Both the position numbers and the translations under genes were made by a program. This document shows positions 13,318 to 27,030 of a DNA stretch of 64,000 bases, piece after piece. Below the pieces are notes generated by a model. It was not told the DNA's origin. It made no database searches and was given only the letters and a program-made list of their open reading frames with translations. Numbering within the stretch: position 1 is the stretch's first letter; each line of letters begins with the position of its first letter. The DNA comes from Babylonia areolata (Eukaryota > Mollusca > Gastropoda > Neogastropoda > Buccinidae): contig NC_134899.1 in the NCBI RefSeq assembly GCF_041734735.1, positions 9,246,611 through 9,310,610 of the forward strand, in the 5' to 3' direction.

Positions 13318-16300
13318 GCCATCCCATGTAATGTCTGTGTGCAGTGTGTGAGCTGAAGAACCCATCCATGACAGCCTTCCTGTCAGGACTGGAAGGAAGT
13401 GGATGGCTGAAACACATCTCCGCCATTCTAGAAACGTCCGTCTTCATCGCAAACGTAAGAGTTTGTGCCTCTGTATTAAAACAGATTTGTCAGTCTGTGT
13501 GCATAATAAGTGTGCGGAGGGTGGTATGGGTGTGGTGTGGTGTGGTAGATGGTGTGCCGATGATAACTGTAACTTTTTAGTTCATGTCTTGATTAAAACA
13601 AGTTTGTCAGTTTATATGCATAGTAAGTGTGCAGAGGGTGGGTTGGGGGTGGTGTGGTGTGGTAGATGGTGTATCTATGATTACCATTACTATTATTTCA
13701 TGTAGCAGCAGCAGTATTGGTTAGATGTCAGTTTGGGATGTTCCTCTCAGTTCTAGTTCCTTTACTCCATGTGAATCCACACAAGGCTGCTTGCAATAAA
13801 CAATGTCATAGGATCCTGATCTAACAGTATGTGTGTGTGTGTGTGTGTGTGTGTGTTAGTTTGTGTTAGTGTGAACAGCCAAAACATTGGGGTTTTTTTC
13901 GTGTGCATAGTTGCTGCTTCCTCAGTCTTGCACAAATCAATCACCCTCTGACCAAATATTTGCAATCATGTTAAAAAGTATTCAAATTCAAATGATAGGA
14001 ATAGTGCTACGGGATCAGTACCTAGTTTTTCAGTCCTGATGTATGTGGTCCTGTGTGGTTGGCTGGACGATAAAGCAAACAAAACATACAGCTTATGGAT
14101 CTTGCTGGCAGAGATGACTTGACTTGGGCGGTGACTGTGACGTTGCAGGCAATATCAGATGGGATCAGCGTGTTGGTTCACTGCTCCGATGGCTGGGACA
14201 GAACAGCGCAGACCTGCTCCCTAGCCAGCCTCATCCTTGACCCCTACTACCGCACCATTTCGGGGTTCCAGGTGAGGGGGTGAACTTTTGTTTTTGTTTT
14301 TTTTTTTTGCTGTCCTATCATCTGCACCGTTTTAGTGGCATTACTCCCACACCGCTTATTTACATTCCCCTATACATGGCCACACCTGGGTTCATCTGTC
14401 ACAGTTCCAGCGTCGGCAGTCCCAAGGGAACCATCGATGTTAGGTCGCCAGAAGGCCACACACCAGAGGAGACCCTGCACTGCTGCTGAGTCACTTTGGT
14501 GGTGTTCAGTGGTGCCTGTTCTGATTTAATGTACTTAGGACACCACCTACTAAGCCCCCTACTAACGACAATAATGGCTTAGTCGCGGAGCCAGACTGAC
14601 TGAGCGTCCCTCCCAGAGTGGAGACCGCCACCACGCTCCCCAAACAACAGCCCCCCATGAATCTGCCGATACTGAAGACATTGACAGGACTCACCCCAAG
14701 CACAGAAGCGGAGGGGTATCAAAACTGAGGTTACCATGAGAGCAGGGTATGAAAGGCCACAGACTTTGAGATTGAGGGGGTGAACTTTTGTTGTTTGTTA
14801 TTTTTGTTTTTTACACATCACTTTTTCAGTATTGCCTATCAATGTTTATTCATTCATTCATTTATTTTAGTAAAAATTTCCTTTTAACTTTTTTTTCCCA
14901 CCCTGGTCTGAATGTAAATTTCTGTACACTTGACTTATTTCAGACAGTAAAGTGATTGTCTGATTTATTTTGAGAGGATTGATGGCTTAGTTGATTTTGT
15001 TGTTTTGTTAAAAGTTACAGAGTTCAGTTTTTCTTCTTTTTTTTTTCTTTTTTTTTTGTTTATGTTGTTTTTTTCTGTTAGTATTTTGTTGTCATTTGGC
15101 CACATCTTTACAATGTATAATGCAGTTGTACATTTTTTTCCTTGGGTGTTGATAGAAATAGAGTGGCTGTCATTCGGCCACTTGTTCACAGTGTATCATC
15201 AAGTTGGGGTTTTTTTTCATGCATTTTTTCCTCAGGTTTTGATAGAAAGAAATGGTTGTCATTTGGCCACATCTTTATATTGTATTATACAATTGTGTGG
15301 GGTTTTTTTGTTTTTTTTTAATGCAATACATTTTTTCCTCAGGTGTTGATAGAAAAAGAGTGGCTGTCGTTCGGCCACAAGTTCACAGACCGCTGTGGGT
15401 ACCTGGAGGGCATGGATGGGAAGGAGGTCTCGCCTGTCTTCGCCCAGTTCCTCGAGTGTGTGTGGCAGCTCAGTCAGCAGTTCCCCTGCGCCTTCCAGTT
15501 CAACGAGCGCTTCCTCCTCACCATCTTTGACCACGCCTACTCCTGCCAGTTTGGAACCTTCATCGGGAACTGTGAAAAGGACCGTTTGGATCTCAGGTGA
15601 AGGATGTGTAACTCTTTCACCACTGCTGGCAGCTTAAGTCAACGAGACAGTTCACCACGTTCATCGACATCGAGGGATCATGTTTAAAAGACCATTTTTC
15701 ACGTTGTAACAAAGCTTGACAGCATCAGCCAACTTTTTCATGCATTAGGAAATTGACTAACCTTTCCTTCTTGACTGAGTTTGAAGTTAACAAGTCTTCT
15801 GTGTTGTTTTGACATGAACTGAATCGTGTGACTGAGAGTGTCGAGTCTAAAATATTTGGTGCCAGGGAGTGTTTTTCACAAACTTGGCTGTGAAAGACTC
15901 GATCAATGTATGTTATGTTTTGTTGTCTATATTTATGCTTGTTTGCTTGTGGTTTTTCATTTACCTGTACTAAGTTCATGTGAACCCTTGTCATAAATGC
16001 ATAATTTTTCTGTTTACCACAGGTGGATTTTCTGTTGAATGAAAAGGATATGTTTGTGGATGTAACTTTATTGTCAAAAAAGGTGTTTTTTATGGGTTTT
16101 TTTTCCATTTTATATGTAGGTTTTCAAAACATATTTTTGGCATATTTCTTTTGCTTTTTTGCGAAAGGGGAACAGGTGGGTGGTTTACACTTCAAGCAAA
16201 GGCATAAGTCAGTGCAAGTTGTTTTCAGAAAAAAACAACAACAATAATTAATCATAGAAAAACACTTTTAGTGAATCTAATTTTCAAAAATAAAATTAAT

Positions 16301-18992
16301 CATGCAAAAAGATATTTATTTAGTTAATGTAACCATTTTGTGTCCAATAAATTTTAATCATAGAAAAACATTTTTAATAAAACTAATTTTCAAGAATCAT
16401 GTTGGTCATAGAAAAACATTCATTTAGAAAAAAAAAAGTGTCCGATAATTTGTGCATGTGCAGGCTGTCAGAGAGGACGTACTCGTTGTGGGGGTACCTG
16501 TCTCGCCACATGCAGGAGTATGTCAACCCCCTGTTCAAGAAGGAGCACGAGGTCACCCAGCCTGTCCTGAAACCCAGCACCAGCCCTCAGTGCATCAAGT
16601 GAGTTCTGTGAGGCATCTCCACATTCTGTTCATACAGGTAGCAAGCTTAGCAGAGATCCCAGTACTGCAGGCATCTCCACATTCTGTTCACAAAGAGAGC
16701 AAACTGTGCAAAGATATCAGTATTCTAAGTATCTCCACATTCTGTTCATACAGGCTGCAAGCTTAGCAAAGATCCCAGTACTGCATGCAGCTCCACATTG
16801 CATTCATAAAGACAGCAGACTGTGCAAAGATCTCAGTATTGCAGCCATGCCTTTGTTCTGTTTGTACAGACAGCAAACGGAGCAGAGTTCTTAGTTTTCC
16901 AGGCACCTCTACACTTGTGTTCAGGCAGGCAGGAAAATGGGCAAAGAAACTGGTATTATGGCATCTCTAAAACTATGTTCATACACACAGCAAACCTGGC
17001 ATTGATCTTCCAAACATGTGCTCATGGTAGCCATCAAACAATTAATCAGATCATAGGATCTCAGGCTTTCTGCCTTGGTCATCTATCTCCCGTCTGTTGG
17101 CCTAAACCCCTGTGTCTTACCCAGTCTAAATCTGTGTGTCTTACCCAGTCTAATTCCATGTGTCTTACCCAGGCTATATCTCTTTCTTGTCCAGTCTAAA
17201 CTACTGTGTCTTGCCCAGTCTTAAACCCCTGTGTCTTACCCAGTCTAAATCTGTGTGTCTTACCCAGTCTAATTCCATGTGTCTTACCCAGGCTATATCT
17301 CTTTCTTGTCCAGTCTAAACCCCTGTGTCTTACCCAGTCTTAAACCACTGTGTCTTGCCCTGTCTTAAACCACTGTGTCTTGCCCTGTCTAAACCACTGT
17401 CATATCCAGTCAAAACTCCTGTGTCTTACCCAGTTTAAATCCCTCGTTTTCCCCATCTAAACCTCTCTGACTTACCCAGTCCCCCTGTCCTGCCCAGTCT
17501 AAACCCCTCTGTTTTACCCAGTCTAAATCCCTGTGTCCTGTCGAGTCTTAAATCCCCATGTCTCTCTATTGTCTGGTTTGCCTGCTTCATCCTTTCAGTC
17601 CCTTCAGCGCATACAAAACTCTGCTGCCCGACTCGTCCTCAGAAAGAAAAGATCTGAGCACATCACTCCTCTTTTGCAACATCTCCACTGGCTCCCTGTC
17701 TCACACCGAATAAAGTACAAGATCAGCACTCTATGTTATAGATGTATTCACAAAACTGCCCCTTCCTATCTCTGTGGCTGCCTTCACCTCTACACTCCAT
17801 CTCGCTCACTATGATCGGCTTTGGAGCCACTCTGTTTACACATACCCAGATTCAAACACTCGACTGTTGGCCGCCATTCTTTCTCTGTCTCTGGACCTTG
17901 CGATTGGAATGAACTTCCTCTTTCGCTTCGTCAAGTCTCCACACTTAGCTCTTTCAAGTCTGGCCTTAAAACCCACCTCTTCCCAAAATAACCTCCCTTG
18001 CCTGCCCTTTCTTGTCTTTAGTTTCTACAGTTTTAGAGTTATGCATGCATGTGAATGACTGGTGCGAAAGCGCTTTGATTTGTGTCTGCACAAGATTCAG
18101 AGCTATATAAATACCATTATTATTATTATTATTACCCAGTCTAAATCCCCTGTGTCTTGGCTTGTCTAAACCACTGTCATATCCAGTCAAGACTCCTATG
18201 TCTTACCCAGTTTAAATCCCTCTTTTTTTCCCCCCATCTAAACCTCTGTGTCTAACCCTGTCTAGATCCCTGTGTCTTACCCAGTCCGAACCCCTTGGTC
18301 TTTCCCAAGTCTAAATCCCTGTCTCTTAACTTGTCTAAATCCTTCATTTCCATACTGAGATAGCAAGGTTATTCTGATTCTGATTCCGATCCTTCCTTCT
18401 TACATAGTGTAAACCCCTGTGTCTTGCTCAGTCTAAACCCCTGTGTCTTGCCCAGTCTAAACCCCTGTGTCTTGCTCTGTCTAAATCCCCTGTGTCTTGC
18501 CCAGTCTAAACCCTGCCCAGTCTAAACCCCCGTGTCTTGCCCAGTCTAAACCCTGCCCAGTCTAAACCCTGCCCAGTTTAAACCCCCGTGTCTTGCCCAG
18601 TCTAAACCCCTGTGTCTTGCCCAGTCTAAACCCCTGATTCTTGCCCAGTCTAAACCCCCTGTGTCTTGTCGATTGATAGGGAGGGAGATGGGTTGGGATG
18701 GAAGGAGGCTGCATGTGGCTTGGCACGCAGGGATCAATATTGTTCCTCAGCCCTGCTGTTCTGTTTAGAACCACATGCATCCAGTTTAGCAAGAACAGGA
18801 CTCCGGCAGTCAGCTGAGCGAGATGAATAGGTGTCTGCTGCTTTGTCTGTTTCTTTCTCTCTCTGATGTTTTGCTTCGCTTTGTTTTGTTTTTCTTTGTT
18901 TTGTGTTTTGTGTGTGTGTTTGTTTTGTGTGGTTTGGGGTTTATTCTTGTTCTGGAGGTTATGTCCTGGAGAAAAGAAAGGAATGGTTAGGG

Positions 18993-19023
<31 letters not shown>

Positions 19024-19224
19024 GTTCGTTTTATCCTTTGTTTCTTTTTACTTCTGCTATTCTTTTCATTTCTTTCCTTTCTTTTGTCCTTTCTTCTCTT
19101 TTTTTTTCTTTAATTTTTTTTCTTTCTTTCTTTCATGTTTTTTTCCTCCTTTTTTTTATATATTTTTTTTTTTTACTAAATCCTTTCCATTTCCTTTTTG
19201 CTTTGTGAAGATGTGGAAAGAGAA

Positions 19225-19256
<32 letters not shown>

Positions 19257-22200
19257 CGTGCGTACGTTTGTGTGTGTACGTATGTTTGTGTGTGTGTGTG
19301 TGTGTGTTTGCATGTGAGTGAGTGAGTGAGTGAGAGAGAAAGAGAGTTTACTTTTCTCAACTTCTCTGTGTGGGGAAAATATATGTATGTGCGCACACTT
19401 GTGCAAAGAGTTATTTTAAGACTTCTTCCATAAACACTTCATTGGCTGCATCTTAGACACACTTCTATGGTTGCTTCTTTGGCTGATTTTGTGACTGATA
19501 GTTAGAATCAAAACTTGAGAAACCCATCATTTCATACTGATAAACAGCAGAACAAACTAGAAACCAAAAGATTGCGGACCGACTGCTGAAGAGAACATAA
19601 TCATGCGCAAGGTGGTCAAATATATGCAAAACAATGTTATAAAATACATTAAATTGCAGTCATGGCAAAGCGGCTAGTTTCTTGAGAGGCGGTGGTTTCG
19701 AACCCCATCAGAGGTACATCATTGTTGGATCTTTGGGTCCTGGTCAGCTCCTACCCTGGACTGAGTGTGTTACGGGCTGAAATGGAAAGACTGGGGCCAC
19801 ACAGTCAGTCAGTGTGACCACCCACTTGATGGACCAGGGTCCAAGAGTCTGACACTGCAGGTGTCTATCACCTGGGCCTCCTGTATGCAGATGTAGGTTG
19901 TCAGCCATCAAGGGAGAAGTTAGTGACTGGTTTGCTGATTTCAGGTTCTGTCAGCCGTCAGGGGAGAGGTTAGTGACTGGTTTGCTGATTTCAGGTTCTG
20001 TCAGCCGTCAGAGGAGAGGTTAGTGACTGGTTTGCTGATTTCAGGTTCTGTCAGCCATCAAGGAAGAAGTTAGTGACTGGTTTGCTGATTTCAGGTTCTG
20101 TTAGCCATCATGGAAGAAGTTAGTGACTGGTTTGTTGATTTCAGGTTCTGTTAGCCATCAAGGAAGAAGTTAGTGACTGGTTTCCTGATTTCAGGTTCTG
20201 TCAGCCATCAAGGAAGAAGTTAGTGACTGGTTTGTTGATTTCAGGTTCTGTTAGCCATCAAGGAAGAAGTCAGTGACTGGTTTGCTGATTTCAGGTTCTG
20301 TCGGCCATCAAGGAAGAAGTTAGTGACTGGTTTGCTGATTTCAGGTTCTGTTAGCCATCAAGGAAGAAGTTAGTGACTGGTTTGCTGATTTCAGGTTCTG
20401 TTAGCCATCAAGGAAGAAGTTAGTGACTGGTTTGCTGATTTCAGGTTCTGTCAGCCGTCAGGGGAGAGGTTAGTGACTGGTTTGCTGATTTCAGGTTCTG
20501 TCAGCCGTCGGGGGAGAAGTTAGTGACTGGTTTGCTGATTTCAGGTTCTGTCAGCCGTCAGGGGAGAGGTTAGTGACTGGTTTGCTGATTTCAGGTTCTG
20601 TCAGCCGTCAGGGGAGAGGTTAGTGACTGGTTTGCTGATTTCAGGTTCTGTCAGCCGTCGGGGGAGAAGTTAGTGACTCGTTTGCTGATTTCAGGTTCTG
20701 TCAGCCGTCAGGGGAGAGGTTAGTGACTGGTTTGCTGATTTCAGGTTCTGTCAGCCGTCAGGGGAGAAGTCAGTGACTGCTTTGCTGATTTCAGGTTCTG
20801 GCGGGGCATGTACAACCGGTTTGAGAACGGCATCCATCCTCGTGAGAACATAGTGGACATTCTGAGCACCGCCAGGGATCACAGCGCCTCTCTGGAGGAT
20901 CATGTGCAGCTTCTGGAGAAGGTGACTGTGTGGGGTGGGGAGGGTGTGGGGGGGGGGGGGGGGGAAGTGGTGCGGGGTGTGTGTGTGGGGGTGGGGGGGG
21001 GTAATGGGTGTTTGTGTGTGTGCGTGTTTGTAAATATATATATGTGAGGGTGTTGTGGGTGTGCGTGAGTGTGTGGATGTGTTTGTGAGCGTGGGTGTGT
21101 GTTTGTTTTTGCATCATACTCAGAGTCAAATTTTTTTAATTTTTTTATTTGATGGTAAATTGAATAAGCAACAATTGCTTATTTTTTTTTTATTTTTTTT
21201 TTACATTAAGTCATCTATGAAAAAAAGAAACAAACAAGTGAACAAAATGCAAATATATGTACATGTAAGAATAGTGTGATAACGAAATTCACAGTTGCAT
21301 TTCTTTTTCACTAAAAAATAGACACATTTGCTCAAGCACAAATTCATCTCACCCATCCCATTTGAATACAGATATCCCCTCATATTATACAAATTCACTG
21401 CCAACATAAACATATAGAAAACATTTAGCAAATATTAAAGGTGGGTATGAGTGTTTTTGCATTTACTTGTGTGTGTGTGTTTTGTGTGTGTGTCTGTGTG
21501 TGGATATTTGTGTCTTTGTGTATGTCTTTTTGTCTGTGTGCATCTTTGTGTGTTTGTATGTGTGTTTGTGTGTTAATGTATTTTGCATGAGTGAATGAGT
21601 ATGCATGTGTGTGTGTATGCGTGAGCATATATGTTTATTTCATTTGTTGTTCAGTTTGCCTGTATTTTGTATTATCACTGTTGTTGGAAAATAATATCAC
21701 TTCTTAGGCAGAGCATTCATTTAATGATACAATTTGACACTTAATTGGAGGCAAATCTGTGTGATAAATTTTGTGTGTGTGTGTGTGTTGTGTGTGTGTG
21801 TGTGTGTTTTGTTTGTTTTTTTTTCTTACAAGAAAGGAAAAATCAGATTTCTTTGACAGTTCTGTGTGGATTTTTATATGTCTGCTGTAAGACGATTTTT
21901 TTCTAGTTCATAAACTGATATTTAGTTCTTTTATTTTCAGGAATATATTTTATTTTTTATGTAAATCACTTTTGGACATTGGCATTTCATGTGTAGTTTT
22001 TTATGTTAACTGCTGTCATTTTTCTTGACTGTTGACATATTGCGTTTTTTGTAAACTGCTGCCGTCAATTCATTTTTTGGCAATTCATGTATGGATTTTT
22101 ACATAACTTACTGCCCAGAAGATTTATTTGGCAATTCAGATATTGATTTTTACACGACTGTTGTGAAAATGCTTTGGTTGCTTTCTTTATGGATATTTAC

Positions 22201-22630
22201 CGCTTGATTAAGCTTGCAGATGAGTGTTCCTGTTATATCGCAGTAGTGCGTGCTAGTGGCCTATTTGGTGTGACCTGTGAGGTCTGGAAAAGCACACAGC
22301 CCAATGTCTGGTAACAACTCTGTGGGAAGCGAGCCCACTGGCAGCAAAATGACAGATAAGGAGTGGGAGGGAGATGTGTTCTGACGTGATATTGGGCATT
22401 AAAGCTCCGATGTTAGGAAGTGGAGGGAAAATCGAAGGCGATGCTAAAGTGTTTCATTGCTGCTGTTTTGGGGTTGTTTTTTTTATGACCTTCTCTTCTG
22501 CCACAGCATTTATGGTCTCTTTATCTGTGTGTGGGTGGGAAGCAGTGAGTGGGGTGGGGTGGTTTGGGGAGGGAAGGAAGGTTTATGTTTTCTTTTGGTT
22601 TTTGTTGTTTTTTTGTGTTGTTATTTTTTG

Positions 22631-22661
<31 letters not shown>

Positions 22662-22696
22662 CAAACATCATGTGTGCGCATGTGTGTGTAGTGTGT

Positions 22697-22734
<38 letters not shown>

Positions 22735-22843
22735 ACATCATACATCATGCATAATAGTTGTAAGGTTGCAGTGATCTGACAAGATTTCTTGTTGATATGC
22801 AGCATTGGCATTTTTTTAGTTTTTGTTTTATCTTTTAGATAAC

Positions 22844-22901
<58 letters not shown>

Positions 22902-23052
22902 GGAGAGAGAGAGAGAGAGCATGCAAGTATACAGATGTGGATCTGTTCGTCTGTATGAAGATTCCCAGTGCAAGTACACATACATTCTTCTTCAAGCTTT
23001 CAAGTTCCATCTTAAACCCACAAACATGCAAACACACTGGTACATTGACCGC

Positions 23053-23092
<40 letters not shown>

Positions 23093-23100
23093 CCTCTCTC

Positions 23101-23150
<50 letters not shown>

Positions 23151-23227
23151 TACCTCTTCTTCCCTCACTTGTCTCCGTGCACTCACTCATTCACTCCATA
23201 TATCCACACCAGTTTGCAACACCCACA

Positions 23228-23262
<35 letters not shown>

Positions 23263-23306
23263 CATGCACAACATACATATACACCCCCTCTCCCCAAACA
23301 ACATGC

Positions 23307-23367
<61 letters not shown>

Positions 23368-24057
23368 CTCCACCACTCGATTTGCAACCCCTCTCCCCCC
23401 CACCACACACAAAGAAATGAACAGACATGACTGTACAGTGAGACCAAAACTTCTTTCATTTCTGTTTGATTCCCTCAAACCCTTCTCCTCTCCTCCCCTC
23501 CACCACACTCCGCCTCCCCCCACCCCCACCCCCATCTCCCCATCCCAGTCCCAGTGTCCCTCACCTCCAGTAGCAATTTATCAGGATTGGATGTCAAGAA
23601 CCATACGATCTCACACTCACTGCCCCCCCACCCACCCCTACCCAAATCCTCCGCCTCCCCTATTCCCACCACGCTTCCTTCTTCCGCCCATCAATAATTC
23701 TGCCAGCAGACCACAGGCTTCCATCCGGCTGATGCCAGACAGATTTACTGGACAGTTGTTTTCCTGTAGGATTTTTTTTTGGGGGGGGGATGGGGGGTGG
23801 GGGGGTACTGCCTGTGTGTGTGTGCGTGTGCAATTTGGTGGTAATAGTGAAAGATGTTTTTTTGCAGGGAGAAAAGGTTTTTTTCTTCTTCTTTTTTTTA
23901 ATATAAGAGAAGTTGAGGATTGAAAACATTGTTTTTGCTTCTTCTTTTTTTCTCTCACCATTTTTCAAACCTACTACATGCACTAATTTTGCTACCCATA
24001 TCCTCCCACACCCTCCACAATACAACACACAGATGCATATGCAGGCAAACAAACACA

Positions 24058-24104
<47 letters not shown>

Positions 24105-25701
24105 TTCCCCCCATTATTTCCTTATGTTTATGTCCAGTGATACTCTACAATCAATACAGCTCTCCTACAAGAGAATATACGCAGCAGTTGCCCCCCCCCC
24201 CACCCCCCATGCCCCAACCCCTACCCCAGTTCTTCCCCTTATCAGCCCCATCTGTGATGCTTTTATTACAGTGTATGTAGATGTTTTCTGATCTCTCCCT
24301 CTGTCTCTCTCTGTCTCTCTCTCTCTCTCACTGTGTGTGTGTGGATTAAAGGCATCAGAAAGAGTGGGAGAGAGAGAGAGAGGGAGAGAGCCATGCCACT
24401 GTAAGCAGCTTGGATTGTAGACATGAGGGAAGTTGTGCCTTCCCTATAATTTATAAATCAGCCACTGAGACACAGTGTCCTCTGTGGTTTGAAGCTCACA
24501 TAACATGAAGGAAAAGATTTTATTTTTATAATTTTTTTTTACAACACAATACACCTTCATCAATCTGATTTGGATTTTTTAATATAAAAAAAAAACAACC
24601 CAAAAATAACCCCTTCAGGTGGTCGTCATGCCATCTTTTCTGATTTTCCAGTAACAACGCAGTGCTGGAAATGTATGAAGAAATGGAAGATGTAGGTCAT
24701 GGCTTAAACACAGCCATTGAAAAGGAAAAGAAAAATACAGTGAGAAAAATACTGATATTATTTCTCTTTGGGGGTAAAGAGCACTTTGGATAATCATGTG
24801 TGTCAACAATTTTTGCTGCAGGCAATTCTCTGATTACACCGATTTGCATTGATATAAATCATTGATTTGCATAGAAACGTGCGTGGTCTGTCAGTCTGTG
24901 TCAGAGCAGGTTGAAGTCATCTGAGTGGGTATGGGTAAAAGTGTTTATGAAAGCTCTGTGTGGGTGTGGGAAGGGGAATGGATATGGGAGGAAGGAGACC
25001 GATATTCCCGTCGGAACCAACACAACGTTTGGGTGTTTTCCATTCTTTTTGTGTTTTGGCTTCTGCAATTTTTTTGTTTTTCCTGAGTCCTCTCATCTCC
25101 AGCTCCTATATATGATTGAATTGAGAATGCACATACATCAGTTACCTGGCTTGTTCATTGTTGTCCTTTCCCATACACAATTTGCAATGTAGTACAGTAA
25201 AATTGTGATCAAATGTGAAGATGTACAGCAGCAGTAGTTGTAGTAGTGTTGGCAGTATAGCAGTACCCCCTCCCCTACCCCCTACCCTCCCCCCCCCCAC
25301 CCCGCCCCCAAAAAAGGAAATGCACAATCACATTGTTACATTGTTGCAGGAAAAAGCAAACACATTTTCCTAGGAGACTTTGAAATAAACAGTCTTTCTT
25401 TTTTTTTTTTTACACTTGAGCTTTTCACTGAGTGTCCAGAACTTCTGTAAAAATTTCATGACAACATTACTTAATGCAGGATTATGTGCTTGCAAAAGAG
25501 ACAGTACTCACAGTTGAGATAAAAGAACATGCACCATTATGTACACTGCAGGAACCTTTCTAAATCCCATGGTGCTTTTTATCCTGTTGATAGAAAGTTT
25601 TATCAACAATATTGGTACTGTTTAAGATCGTATTCACAATATTTTTCTTCAACGACATTGCTAGTACTTTTCTCGATCAAAATAGAACAGTGTTATTTCT
25701 G

Positions 25702-25771
<70 letters not shown>

Positions 25772-26999
25772 TGTGTGTGTTTAAATAGTTTTAGGCAGAT
25801 GTGGAGTTGTGTATATGGATTAGCCTGCATGCTTTGATGCCTCCTTGGAACAGAAACAGATTGTCAGCATAATGTTTAGATTGTTTTATTTATTCTTATA
25901 TTTTTTTCTGTATCATGTATTTATCTATTCATATGTTTGTTATTTATTTATTTATGATCTGCTTGTTGTGAACAGGGTGTTTAGATTTGTCTGTTGATTT
26001 TTATTTATCTATTTGTTATAGCAGCATAGTGTTTAGATTTGTTTATTAATTTTTATCATTTATTTATCTATTTATTGTTTATTTATTTATTTATGATCAG
26101 CTTGTTGTCAGCATGGTGTTTAGAATTGTTTGTTGATTTTTATATATTTCTCTGTTATCTGCTCCCTCCAGAGGATCACCCTGATGTGCAAGCTGATGGA
26201 CAAGCCAGATGAGGAGATTCAGCGCAAACTGCAGGGGTTCCTGTCAGTGGAGTCGCTGTCAGATGTGGCCACGGCTCCTGTGGAGGATGGCATCGGAAGC
26301 CTCAGCATCTCCTCCATGCCCAACCATGGGTCCGATTCCATCATCAATGGTCGCCTTCCACTGGAGGTACATAAATCTCTTGGTAGTTGGTAGATATGAG
26401 TTGTCTGATATGAGCTGTCACCAAGTCTGTGTAAAGAAATTAGCTTTTCGATAGTCGTTAGTGAGGGCATGTCTGATATGAGCTGTCACCAAGTCTGTGT
26501 AAAGAAATTAGCTTTACGATATTCGTTAGTGAGGGCATGTCTGATATGAGCTGTCACCAAGTCTGTGTAAAGAAATTAGCTTTTGATAGTCATTAGTGAG
26601 GGCATGGCTGATTTGTGCTGTAACCAAGTCTGTGTAAAGAAATTAGCCCTCAGTAATTGTTAGTGAGGGCATGTCTTATATGAGCTGTCACCAAGTATGT
26701 GTTAAGAAGGAATCCCGACTGAGATCACTCCATGTCAAATTTATACACAATATTTACCTGACAAATATTCTGCTTGCAAAAGTAGGTGTGACAAACACAA
26801 ACTCATGTAACTGATGTCGAGAAACTGATCACATTGAGCATATCTTTTGCCCCTGCCCCATACTTCCCCCCTCTTGGTAAAATGTGAAACACTTCATTCT
26901 GACCCATTACAATATGCTGATTGCCATGAATGAAAAAGCAGGGCTGTTTGGTACTACAAAAAATGTTAAAAGCTTGAAAGTGTGTGTGTTTGTGTGTGA

Positions 27000-27030
<31 letters not shown>

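Noticed and set aside
17533-17814. 93-codon frame with protein-like sequence
   Set aside because: It is the C-terminal reverse transcriptase remnant of a truncated LINE, not a host gene. The upstream part of the frame is minisatellite.
19901-20794. Regular 50-base array that could be mistaken for a CRISPR array
   Set aside because: The whole 50-base unit repeats with no variable spacers, lies in an animal gene intron and merges with an exon. It is a minisatellite.
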